Positions 9,164 to 20,900 of a stretch of 64,000 nucleotides of DNA are shown one piece after another; within the stretch, counting starts at the first letter, position 1; each line of letters starts with the position of its first letter. The translations under genes were made by a program, and so were the position numbers. Where the stretch lies: NCBI RefSeq assembly GCF_033807575.1, contig NC_084705.1, positions 8,364,019-8,428,018 of the forward strand. Reading direction: 5' to 3'. The notes beneath the pieces are model-generated. The model did no database searches. It was not told the origin of the DNA and saw nothing but the letters and a program-made list of their open reading frames with translations. The stretch is from Cydia pomonella. Its lineage: Eukaryota > Arthropoda > Insecta > Lepidoptera > Tortricidae.

Positions 9164-11708
9164 CCTACAACAAGTAAAGTAAAAGAAGATAAGAAGTCAA
9201 TGCCTAGGCATATCAGTTTACATAACTACTCGTACATACCTATCAAAAAATACGCACTCAGTTGTTCTATAACAATCGCTGAAACAACATTCACCTAGGT
9301 TGATAACCCGCCTCTACAATGAAGGTATTACAATTTATCCAATCAAGCAAAACACCAACAAATCAATAATCATTATGTTAATGTGTCATTGTTCTATGGC
9401 ACTATGCTGCTTCTTTCCTAAGTGGGTAACCAAACCCAAAAGAGCTTACGAATGTCTCGTAGCCGAGCCTTTATGCTTCTTTTTAATTGCACAGTGGAAC
9501 ACCGAGCTCCAAAACGGTACAAAATAAAACAAGCTTTCCAAAGTGTCAAGTTACTCGCACCTCTCTCGTACGCTCCGGACACGGCCCGTAAATAAATCTA
9601 AATATTTCGACGTAAATATAAATATTTCGGGATAAGTATAAATATATCAGCAGCGCGTGCTTCGGCGCCGTGTTTCCCTAGTAATTTAAAATGGCTTGTG
9701 TCTGTAAAATTAAAGACGCACATAGGACGTTTAGTTTGACGGCCGCAGAAGCTGTTCCTTAGCATTCAACTCTTGCGCATCATTGTTTGTTTCGACGCCA
9801 GCGCCGTGACGCGTGAGCGTGTTATCGATGAGGTTATGTAATATTGAATAATTGGTCACTAGGTAGACGTTAATGACCTTCACTTTATGCGCGTTGATAC
9901 AAGAAATTATATGTTGCTGGAACGTAAGTGTCATGATCAAAGCTGAGATTCATTTCGACTAGTTAAGCTCCATAAATAAAGTTATTGACTAAATTAGTGA
10001 TAAATAAGTTTTCGAAATGGTACTTTTCAGACTTAATAAATAAGGCTTATGTTTTAAGTCATGCTAAAAAGATTAAATGTCGGTAATGGCTTATGATAAT
10101 GGCTGGAATGAATGGATTAATGGCTGGTGAGTCGCAAGGAAGAGTCGTAGGAAATACCTACTTATAATTATTGAAATAAACTACTACGCCATACATTTTT
10201 TATGCAAGAAACAAAAAAGATGAGCATACCATACTATTTCCTATAGGCAGTAGGTATCTAATATCGGGTAGGAAGGTATTTACATAAAACGCCAGCTGCC
10301 ACTAATTTAAGAGTTGGTACTCACATATAGATAACAATATGTTTAGTTACATTTTTAATGTGCCTAATTGGGAATCAGGATCTCTTGGTCTAATTGTTGA
10401 CAAACCATGTTTATTTGAAACAGCACACTGGAACACATTCATAACAGGTAGAAAACCAGACTAAATTAAGCCTGTAGCGACAAAATATAGCGACACTGCC
10501 ATTAACGTCAGGCAGTTTGACGTTTTTGGTGGTCTTACCACGTTACTCTACTGCAGGATTAAAAAAAAACAGTATCTAGGATAAATAAAGTTAAAATTTG
10601 CCTATTCTTAAAAACAAATAAAAAACATTCTATACATTTATTTCATTCGCACTGCAGACAAAATCTGATCTCCATTTGGCATTGCCAGCCATACTTATTC
10701 GAAGACAAGTTTGCATCGACAACAGACTTAGGATTTATTGCGCTAGATTTGAATGTGTTTTACATACACTAGGTGCTATCTCCTAGCACAGAAGTGGGAA
10801 TAAAATAGATATGCGTCGCAAGTCGAGATACAATGGGGGTGTAGGGCTTCCATCTTTGCGTTAGAAACAGAGACTCGCAAATCATTAAGTCAACGCCCGT
10901 AAACTCTATATACCTATATAGGTGCATAAAAGTTGTGTAGGTATTGATAGCGATCCTTCTACGTGGTCTCCCTACTAGGAAGCCTACTCTAGCATTGTCT
11001 GCCCAGAATGCCGCCGGTATATGCCGATAACTCGCATATGATTTTCCTTTAAGATAAGATGGGCGTTAATTTATTAAAAATGCGTTTATTTAGGTGTATG
11101 TGTACCAGTACTGTAATTATTGATTGAAATTGTGATATTTACTATGACAGTGTTAACAATTGAACGGAGGGTTTGAGCGGATTTAACCATAATACTGTAG
11201 TAGATATCTGTATTAATTATTTACCTAGGTAAATAATTAAATACTTACATAGGAAGCATCAATAATCTCGCAATCACTTTAGTATACAAATACATTACAA
11301 ATCCTCTTTATTGCACAACCTCAAAATAACATTTACAGAGAGACATACATAAGTCATGAAGACAGAGGTGACAACAGGCGGTCTTATCGCTAAATAGCGA
11401 TGTCTACCAGACAACCTTTAGGTAGCGGAGAAGTGATAATATTAATTTATCTATTTAGGAGGTGTAAAAAACTAGATTGGAAACTACATAGCTCTAAAGA
11501 AAAAACTTATAGATATTAAAACTACAACAATATAAACATTGTATTGTATTATTATTAACATTTTACCATACTAAAGAAACAAATATGGCACAGGATAGGC
11601 TGTACAAAACGTATCCCTTTAAGGTATCTCTTCCAGTTAACCGTTGAGCAGATGATAATGAACGTACAAATACAACAGAACAGTAGAGTCAGGATCAAAT
11701 AAATACCT
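9164..11708. other. Single-copy non-coding stretch, GC-richer block 9540-9900
   Basis: No gene was recognised. Within 9540-9900 there is a CpG-containing block with a short imperfect repeat (TAAATATTTCG at about 9598-9630) and ATGGC motifs. The remainder is AT-rich with scattered GTACCTA words. Confidence 0.35.
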
Positions 11709-11820
11709 GAGGCCCTACCGCGAACCACGTTTGACATGTTGCCTCTCTGTCGCACTTGTTAATTCGTACTTAAGTGTGACAGGGAGGCAACACGACGAAC
11801 ATGGTTCGCGGTAGGCCCTC
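11709..11820. mobile_element. 112-bp hairpin MITE, copy 1 of a two-copy family
   Basis: The ends GAGGCCCTACCGCGAACCAC and GGTTCGCGGTAGGCCCTC are inverted copies, with GTTGCCTC and GTCGCACTT paired further in. A near-identical element of the same length lies at 59943-60054. It is non-coding. Confidence 0.85.
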
Positions 11821-12004
11821 TGTTTACCGCACTAAAATAGTGTTCACTCAGTACCCATTTTACCTGAATGAATAATTCATAAATTTTCCATGCAAATTTG
11901 AATCTGATGGTGCAATAAAGTAAATTATTATTGATTGTTTAGGGTCAATTACTAAGCAAATGTTTAGTAAAAAAAAATGTATTACGCTGGAATTCATAAA
12001 GCAC

Positions 12005-12268
12005 AGACACAGATATTAATAAATAAATAAATATTTGGGGACAATCTTACAATTATTGACCTAGCCCCAAACAAACCAAAGCTTGTAGGTACTATAAGTA
12101 CTAGGCGGCGATATACATACGTATATGGATAATTACATACCTACTTATATGTACACAGAAAACACCCATGACTCAGGAACAATTATCAGTATTTATCACA
12201 CAAATAAATGCCATTATCGGTATTCGAACCCGGGACCATCAGCTTCATAGACCGGTTGTCAAATGCAT
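12005..12268 (-). mobile_element. tRNA-derived SINE, minus orientation
   Basis: Read on the minus strand, the copy runs from about 12265 down to 12010. It contains a B-box-like GGTTCGAAT (12218-12229 region), then GGCATTTATTTGTGTGAT, TTCCTGAGTCATGGGTGTTT and an AT-rich tail ending in an AAATATTTATTTATTT-like run. The same order is seen in the plus-strand copy at 41452-41695. This matches a common lepidopteran tRNA-derived SINE. The A-box part is degraded. Confidence 0.8.
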
Positions 12269-12270
12269 GC

Positions 12271-15200
12271 CTATATTTAATTTATCCCAAAAAAAATGCG
12301 TAAATGCACAGTCTAGAATACAATAAATAAGATTTTTTCTGTGCATAGGTAAGTAATTACAAATATAAGTAGGTAAATACAATATAATTATTATTTAAAA
12401 AAGTAATACAAATAGTTTTATATTAATCTAGAACCACAAACCATATATAAAATTTTAAAAAGTATCAAAAGAATAAGCCAAATCAAGTTAACCAACAATA
12501 TGTAGTTTTTGTCCGCTTCACCCATTTTTTCTTACCACCCGCGTCCCCAAGACACTGCACACTGCTGCTACACGATTCGTCCGCGACAAAAAGTCGGCCA
12601 TTTTGACAACGTGTGAGCCATCCGTGTATGCCCCCACCTAACCAAGAGGGAGATTGCTATACAAACAATTTGCTACAGTCAAAATTGAACTTTAATGCGG
12701 TCAGCTTAAGATTGAGTTTTGTTTTAGGTTTGGTTGGGAGAATACGGTGTGTTTATAACCAAAACTGCCGCTTCATACAGCGACGGCGTCACAGCAATCA
12801 CTTTCATTATTATTGGGCGATTTCCAACGTTTACTTGGCACTCAGCGAGAATCACTGTTCCGTTTGTTCAATTAAAATTTTCGTTGATTGTTGTTTGGTG
12901 ATAATTTTAACACCTAGGTGCGAAATGAAATTGTTTTTTGTTTGTACTCGCAAGTATTTTGTTTTTGCTGCAATTTATTCTGTAATTCGCGCTGTGTCTG
13001 CATTATTGAGCTAAAAAAGTTAAATGTTTATAGAAGCCTTCTTGTGGCTTGTTTACTAATTAAGTAATCATTTTATTATTTTTTTATCCTTCATTAAAAA
13101 AACTACGGCCTCGGCTAGTAATCATAATTCTGAAGAAAATAGTTTAGCTGTAAATATTCTACGATGTTAATTTTACAGCCAAACCCAACCATTACAATCA
13201 AATTAAACTACGTATGTTCACGTTATTCACGCAATTAGTTACCTAATCAAGCTTAAAATAGGCTTCATTCACTAACCTACTAATTTAATTCCAAAGTCAG
13301 GCAACCCCGGGATAATTAATGTATGGAGAGCACGCACCGGCTAATGCTAAGCACGATATAGCTGTTTTTTTTGTGGCAAGTTCCTACATATTTTATTAAT
13401 TTTTTGGGGATGAATCTTACGTACTAATATGTATTATCCAGTCCAAAAATCAATCAATATTCAAAATACAATGTGAGGCCTTTTTAAAGATATCTAGGCA
13501 GCAAGAGGTTAAGTACCTAATATCAAATAGCGCAATATGTGTATAATTGCTACACTCTGATTTAAGCTTTCACAGTTTATAAGTACGCACTATTTCAGCC
13601 CCGTTTTAGTTCGTAATAATCGCTACCCATCAAATAAAAGAAGAATATGTATTTAAAATTTACAGCACCTACTTAGGGCTTGAAACCTGTACAAACAGAA
13701 AATATCATTTTAAACAGGCTAACATTACCCATACTAACGGTTGTTTAGATACAAAGTAAGCATTTTAAAAGGTTTCTCGCCCTACGATAAATTAAAACAC
13801 CAAGTACAACGAACCTCGAACCACGGCATTCCGGAGAGCTCATTTCGGTTTTTGTTTGAACCCAAACATTCGGTCCATTTGCCTTTAACGGCCCATCCTT
13901 ATTAAATTTATACTAGTCTGCTAAAATTTCAGTTGTTTAATTACTCGGAATTTGGGTCCGGGGATACCGCGTAATGGACCACTGTGCGCCGGACACGAAA
14001 TTAGGTGGTTTCCTACACCGATCTATGTCATTGCTAATGTTTGCCAAGTATTTTTGAATACAAAATGCTGTCCTAAAACAATAGTGCTTTCGAGACTACA
14101 TTTCAGAGAGTAGAGTCTAGAATAAACTTGTGTTAATTTTACTTAGCATATTTTATTACTTATCTAAAAAAAAAGTTTTTTTAAGTAGGTACTTAGATAA
14201 TGTTGTTTTCGAGTATATTGATGAGTAGGATCTTGATAGTTAGGTATAGATACCTACTTGGGTACTTACCTAGTAAAACCGAAAATACTTTATGATTTTC
14301 TATTGCATATCGATTACCATAAAATGTATTTGAATTTTGCACGTGACATTTTATAAGTGGTTTCACTTCGTGCCGATTGATCTAATCCTGTTGAATAAAC
14401 GAGGGCACAAATTTCTTTATTATTTACGAAATTATTCTTCCTCAATATTTTAAGCCTTGCGTGAAGAAAACATGTAAATAAGTGCTATTCCAATCGATTA
14501 CCAAGCGCATGGGTACCTTTAAATAAGTTTCTCTGATTAGTTGATTACGAATAGCTCTTCAAGTTCTCGGGGTACGTAAACACTGGTTCCTGAAGAACAC
14601 GACTCGCCAACGTTCGGTAAACAATAGAAATAACATATCCACGTCCCGTGGCACGCACGAAACAGACAGACCTTCGAGATTAGCGCTGTCTCGCTCGCTC
14701 TAATGGCATCGTAACCGTTGTTGAGACGTTCCACTCTTTATGTTACGAGTGCGCCGTAAAATAAAAGTGCATCAAAACGGGCCTCCCGTTTGCATTGCGC
14801 GCGATTAAAAGCCGACCAAGTAAAAAACACCTCGTTCTGCTAACAATCCCGTGCCCGCAGTCGCACCACATAACTTGGTCACATAATGGGGTTCCTTTAC
14901 GATTATTTAGTCGTAAAAATCAAAGTTATAGCCTATTTACGCGGTAACTGTTTATTAATCTTTGTTTTACGAGATGTTTACGAGTCCAGTGGTTTATTAT
15001 AAGGCCGTAAATCATTTAACACTTTAGGTGGCTTAGCTTAGTAGCTACTTTGTTTAATATGGACGCCAAGTAGCAATAAACGATTGTTGTGAGTGTTACG
15101 ACCACCGTTGTAGGGGCACTACAAACGACAATGTTATTAGATTGGCTATAAACTATTACAATTTACAACCTGTATATGTTTACGATGACACTCGTGCTTA

Positions 15201-16700
15201 CCTGAAAAATAGAAAATAGATAATAAGTAATTATAATTCAAAATCAGGTATACATATGTAAATGTTACCCGCTTTATTAGATATTTAAATTTTAATCGTC
15301 ATTAACTGTCAGAGTAAAGGTTCACATTTTTTAAATGGGGTAAATACAAACAAAGAAAATAACCTATTGGTAGGTATATTTTGGCAAGGCATTTGCCACT
15401 GTGGGGCATAAGCAGAGAGACTCATACTGTCTTTTTCTTATGCTATATTTTATGTATTATAACCCTAAAAATAAGGATAACCAGAGTAAGTAGGTACCTA
15501 TGTAAGGTCTCGGTACCTAACAAAGTACAAAACAAAGGACGTTCAATTCCGTCCAATCAGCTGGCTCAATTGGCGAGTGCGAAGTGACCTCTTTAATCTA
15601 TTTATTCTTGTCAAGAGTCAAGGTTGCGTTTCATATTAAATGCATATGCATATTGTTTATTCAATTTAATCTGTTGCGGAGTCTGTTTGTTATCCCACTA
15701 AAACAGTTTATTTAGTGTTACCAAAACTCACAACCACAACACTTTTAAGTACCTACTGTTGTGGAAATTTCGTGTTTTCCCTTTAATACTATTTCCACTA
15801 CTAGGCATCTAAATTATACTAAAAAAATTGTAAACGAGTGGCCAATATCACTAGATTCCCAATTTTTATCGTTCGTATTTCAAAAATAGCATTTCGCCGT
15901 TTTCCACGGATTTTCGAGTGACTTATCGAGCGCTCGAAATTCAAAAATCGCCCCCCTGGCTTAATCTGCACAGACTACAGTGACAGTGTGTTCCTTTGCT
16001 TACAAATCAAATTATTATTTTTTGTTCAACAATATTGGACCTATATTTTTCTTATTAAGTAATATTCAGACATGTTTACGTGGATACTACTGATAGTTTC
16101 TGGAATGAGCCACTTGAAGATAATGCAATTTAATAAAAATCTTTATTCTTATATATAGATAACTACAATTTTTGTTGGTACTTAAGTAGAAGTAGTAATT
16201 TGCATTTTAGGAATGCTGCTACTATTTGAAAATTCAATGACGGGTTAATTATACAGCATTAACCTCCGGAAAAATATCATATTATGATTTGGCAGAGTGT
16301 GGAGTGTCATAATAAACGACTAAGTCCTATAAACATCGTGTTAGTATATACTAAGTATATAGCGACACTTACGTTGTGTCACTTGAAAGTAGTTTTTTAT
16401 GAGTTTCTTGTACTGTCATTTTTTTGACACGATCAGTGATTTAACTATAGTTTTTTTTTCACAATAAGAATTAGGTATCTCCGAAGCGAATTTTCTTAAG
16501 CAATGTAAAAGTGTGATAATATATTCAAACATTTTTGAACACGTAAATCCTAAAGTACGGCGCACACTATCCGACTTAGCAAGTACAAGCGGTTTCCGTG
16601 TCTGTCTTCTTTATCGCGCCTTGTCGTCGCAGATACATCCTTTTATGGCGTCCATAACTCACCAACTCGCAACTATTCTAAGCTCGGCTTGAAAACAATT
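12271..16700. other. Single-copy stretch, no gene recognised
   Basis: About 4.4 kb with no repeat of note. A 133-codon open frame (12613-13014, plus) has no recognisable domain and an ordinary chance composition. GC-richer patches at 12540-12650, 14530-14830 and 16560-16690 contain CpG and GCCATT-type motifs and could be regulatory. This cannot be shown from sequence alone. Confidence 0.35.
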
Positions 16701-16701
16701 C

Positions 16702-16706
16702 GTAGT
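16702..16706. repeat. Target-site duplication (GTAGT), left copy of BEL/Pao element
   Basis: GTAGT stands directly before the left LTR and again directly after the right LTR (25167-25171). A 5-bp duplication is usual for BEL/Pao integration. Confidence 0.9.
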
Positions 16707-17907
16707 TATAGCAGCCCGCGGCGCTATATCAGCCGACGATAGCTCAATGGAGAAGGCACCGGGCTGTCGCCACCACTCCTACTGCCAAGACCGTGACCAC
16801 GGCCCTCTACGTCGCCGCGTGAAGAGGAGCGAATACGATGCGCGAGGAGATAGCTAAATAAACTACTGTTACGCACAAACTCACTTTTATTAAACGCGAT
16901 ACAAAGGTATAAAAATACTCCTACAATCCCTACTACGCGATTGAACCGCTTCTGGTTCTCTTCCGGTTGGCTTCTTCTTGGTTTTCTTGAGGCTTCTTGT
17001 TGCTGGATCACTCGACGACTGACTACCATTTCACTCCGTTCCTTCCTCGCTTATATACGAATTTCGTAGAAAAGGAACACCCTTACGATAAGGAGATAAG
17101 ACGCGTTTCGATTCGTTCTGAATCAAGCCCTCTGATTGGTCGGTTACTTGATTCGGCTTTGTTCGGGTTAAATCGTGTTATCTCGTTATCGTTTACATAA
17201 CTATAATTCTCACAAATATCTAATTATTGACTTAAATATTGCATAACACGCTAACTCGGTTTCTAGGTCAGTGAAACAAAACAATAACACCTGTCCGACT
17301 TGCTTACTTCACGAATACAAAGCCTATTGTTCGCCCGCGCTCGGAACAATAGCCCGTTTCTCGACGGTTTACGGCATGCTATTATCTAATAGCTAGGATT
17401 ACGATAATATGACCTATATTAGGGTGTTAAGCAATTCACGCTCTACGATTATATGTAACATTCATTAGTCTAATTAAAGTAATTACTGCGATAATAACCT
17501 AAATATGTGCGTCTCATAGTACAACTGAGCGTAATCGAATTCTGTTCGGGAAATTGACTGACCAATCACGATCGAGATTTTCTGTCTCGCTGTTTCTTAC
17601 CTTTCCTTGTCTTTATTTACGTGTGATTGGCTATAATTATGAACCAATGAATAAGTTTTCTTTATTTTCTTATTCCTTCGTCCATCTCGCTCTTCGAATA
17701 AGGATTCGGGATTTAGGGTTTGCGTGACCTAAATATCGAATAATATCTGATATACCTAACGATTACATACTCTTATGTCTAATAACAATCTAATTTTCTG
17801 CTTGCCCTACCTAACGGATAAAATCTTTATTTCGAATACAGCCTTAATCGTATTTCAACTTAATTAATCTTAGCGTCATCTAAGGTTTTTCAGTCGCGTC
17901 GCTAACA
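16707..17907 (-). repeat. 3' LTR of the BEL/Pao element
   Basis: In element orientation it begins TGTTAGCG and ends CTGCTATA. A TATA box (TATATAA on minus, 17051-17057) and an AATAAA signal (16886-16891) suggest U3 from 17907 to about 17025, R to about 16870, then U5. The first six bases, TGTTAG, supply the last sense codon and stop of Gag-Pol. A 101-codon frame (16724-17029) recurs identically in both LTRs, is basic and low in complexity, and is probably not a gene. Confidence 0.95.
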
Positions 17908-20900
17908 TTTTGTCCCCGCAGTCGAAGACTCCTGTTGCATGGGTTGCGACGCGATGACCGCCAGTCTGCAGCTCGGCCTGCGTAGCGTCCCGTGCCTCGT
18001 CCTGACGTCTGCGGAGCGGACCCGTCCATCGGGGCCTGGATAGACGACCTCGACGACTCCTTTGGGCCATACGCTGCGAGGTCCATTGGGTTCAGCGATG
18101 ATGACCACGTCTCCCGGCTGGATCTGTCGTCCTCCCTCGTCGGACGATTTACGTGGTGCTAACAGTGGGAAGTACTCTTTCGTCCAGCGCCGCCAGAAGT
18201 GGTCTGCGAGCGCCTGTGCAGCCTTCCACTGCTTCTTGTCGTTTTCTTCGTAGACTCCGATCATAGGTAGGTTTGCGTTGTGCAATAGTAGAAAGTGTGC
18301 CGGTGTAAGACTTTCCTCGGATTGCGGGTCGACGTTAACGTGTGTGAGAGGTCTTCTATTAACGATATTCTCGATCTCTGCTAATAGTGTTTCGAAGACT
18401 TCTGTTCGCGGTGCTCTTGTATGGAATGTGTACGCCATTGCCGTCTTCACGGTACGCACCATGCGTTCCCAAGCTCCGCCTGCAGAGGGATTACCAGGCG
18501 GGATGAACTTCCATTCCATCCGATGATGTAGACCGTAAGCACGTAGCTGTGGTAGCCACTGCTTATATGCTTCTCGTAGCTCCGTTGATGCTGCCTTGAA
18601 GCATGTCGCGTTGTCGCTGTACATCGTGTGTGGCCATCCTCGTCGCGCAGCGAATCGTCGTAGGGCGAGTAGCGCGCTGTCCGTCGACAAACTATGCACG
18701 CTCTCCAGATGGATGGCTCTGGTGACTAGGCATGTGTATAAACAGACCCAGCGTTTTTCTCTTCGCCGGCCTATTGTCACGTACATGGGGCCTAGATAGT
18801 CTTGCGCGGTGTAGGTAAACGGTCGTTGATAAGCCTGTAGTCGCTCGGGGGGTAGGTCTCCGAAGGGCTGCGCTCGCGGTGAAGCTCGACGTAGCTTGCA
18901 AAGTGCGCAGTCTCTCGCTACGGCTTTCACTATCGGTCGTAGATGCAAAATCCAATAATCTTGACGTAACTGATTTATCACGGCTTCGTTGTGTATGTGC
19001 GCTGATCGTCTGTGGGCTCTCTGAATCAGCAATCGAGTAAATGAGTCTCTGCCGTCCAGTATTATCGGATGTAGTGACGTGTAGAGTACTGGAGCGTTGC
19101 CCAATCTCGTTTTCATACGTAGCACGCCGTCGTCGCATAACTCTGGTGCTAGCGTATATAGCTTCGATTTCCTGTCGATTTCGCGTCCGATGTGCAGAGT
19201 ACGTATTTCGTCTGGAAAGCTTCTCCGTTGACTATTCTGTATCCACATATGCTCTGCTCGCTTAATGTGTTGCACTTGTAGCTGTAGTCCCCTATTCTTG
19301 GATTTCAGCTTATCGATGAAAAGTAGCACGTAGGCTGTAGAATTAATCAATCGATCGTAATTACTGAAGCGACGTATATTGGGTAATACGCTTGATGGCT
19401 CCATTTTCGATGTCGTAGTCGATAAAACGATTCCTGACTTAACTTTCAGCTTCCTTTCAGGAAGATCTTCGGTGCGGTTTACTGTGATATCTCGGCTCGG
19501 CCACTCCACCTCGTCTAGGTAGAGAAACTGCGGTCCTCTGTACCAATCGTCCTGTATGTCGATCCTCCTTGTAGGCTTGCCTCGTGTAGCATGGTCTGCC
19601 GGATTAAGATCGGTCGGTACATATCTCCATGCTTGACGATTCGATTTCTCGGTGATCTCGGCTAATCGATGTGATACGAATGGCTTGTAGTTTCGTGCGT
19701 CGTCTTTAATCCATCCTAGTAGGACTCTTGAATCCGTCCAATAAATCACTTCGTCGATGTCGTATCGTTGCTCGTTGCAGATTGTTTCTGCTAACCGTAC
19801 TCCGATGACTGCCGCCGTTAGCTCCAATTTCGGTACGGATAGCACCTTCAGTGGACAAACTCTGCTTTTGCCCGCTGCTAAACTTACTCGAACCTCTTGC
19901 TCTGAGTTTTCTATGCGCCAATATGCTGCAGCGCAATATGCTTCCGTTGACGCGTCGGTGAAAATATGCAGAGTATATTTCGTAGCAGCTCTCGGTGTCT
20001 CGTACTGTCGCGGTATGCGTAGCGTAGCTACATGTTTCAGTGCATTCAGCCACTGAAAAAAGTCTTCACCCTCTTGGTGCGGTAACGGTGCGTCCCAATC
20101 CGTTCCTTTTGACCAAACTCGCTGAAATATTATCTTCGCGCTTATCACGAATTGAGCGATAAGTCCCATCGGGTCGTAAATTGACATTATCGCGCTGAGT
20201 AACTCTCGTTTCGTCGGTGATCGCTCGTGATTCTTTACTGCGTCCGGTACGCGCAGCATCTTCGTATTGTATCCTAGAGTATCGGTGCTAGGATCCCAAG
20301 TCATTCCTAGAACGGTCTGTTGCTTCTCGCCTAGATGCGTCGGTTCTTGTGCGTGAAGCTCTGGCTCGATGCTCGCTAACAGTCGCTCGCTGTTGCTCGC
20401 GTAGCCTCGTAGGTGAAAGTTTCCCTCGGCGTGAGAGTCTCGTACCTGTGATGACACTCTCAGTAGCTCATCTTCAGTCTTGTAGGACGCCACATAATCA
20501 TCCATATAATGATTATTGTGTATATCGTAGACCGCCTCTGGATACTTGTCCTCGTTGTCGGTTGCGTTACGATTGCGCACTGAATGCGCGAGAAACGGTG
20601 ACGATACGTTTCCGAAACAAACTCTGTTTAGTTTGTAGACTTGCGGCTCCATGTCTCTTCTCGTACCTCGCTGGCTCTGCTGGTCTTCGGCTCGAATCTG
20701 GATTTGCAGAAACATCTCCTGTATATCTGCTACTACTGCGAAGCTCCATTCGCGAAACCTCAGTAGTATACCCAGCAGGCTTTTTAGCAGGTCTGGTCCC
20801 GCTAAAATATAGTCGTTCAGACTATTTCCTTGACTTTTCGCGGCACAATCGAATACGGCTCTTCCTTTGCCTTTATTTAAATTAAAAACACTAAAGTGCG

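Noticed and set aside
12613..13014. 133-codon open frame on plus
   Set aside because: No domain, no codon bias and an odd cysteine/aromatic-rich composition; most likely chance.
16724..17029. 101-codon frame inside the BEL LTR (and its twin 23983-24288)
   Set aside because: It overlaps the R/U5 region and duplicates only because LTRs are duplicated; arginine/glutamine-rich low-complexity sequence with no domain.
18692..19138. 148-codon frame overlapping the BEL integrase
   Set aside because: Shadow of Gag-Pol in another frame, as are the others between 17876 and 23905.
20349..20885. 178-codon plus-strand frame over the BEL reverse transcriptase
   Set aside because: Antisense shadow of a real coding region with CpG-rich codons; no domain.
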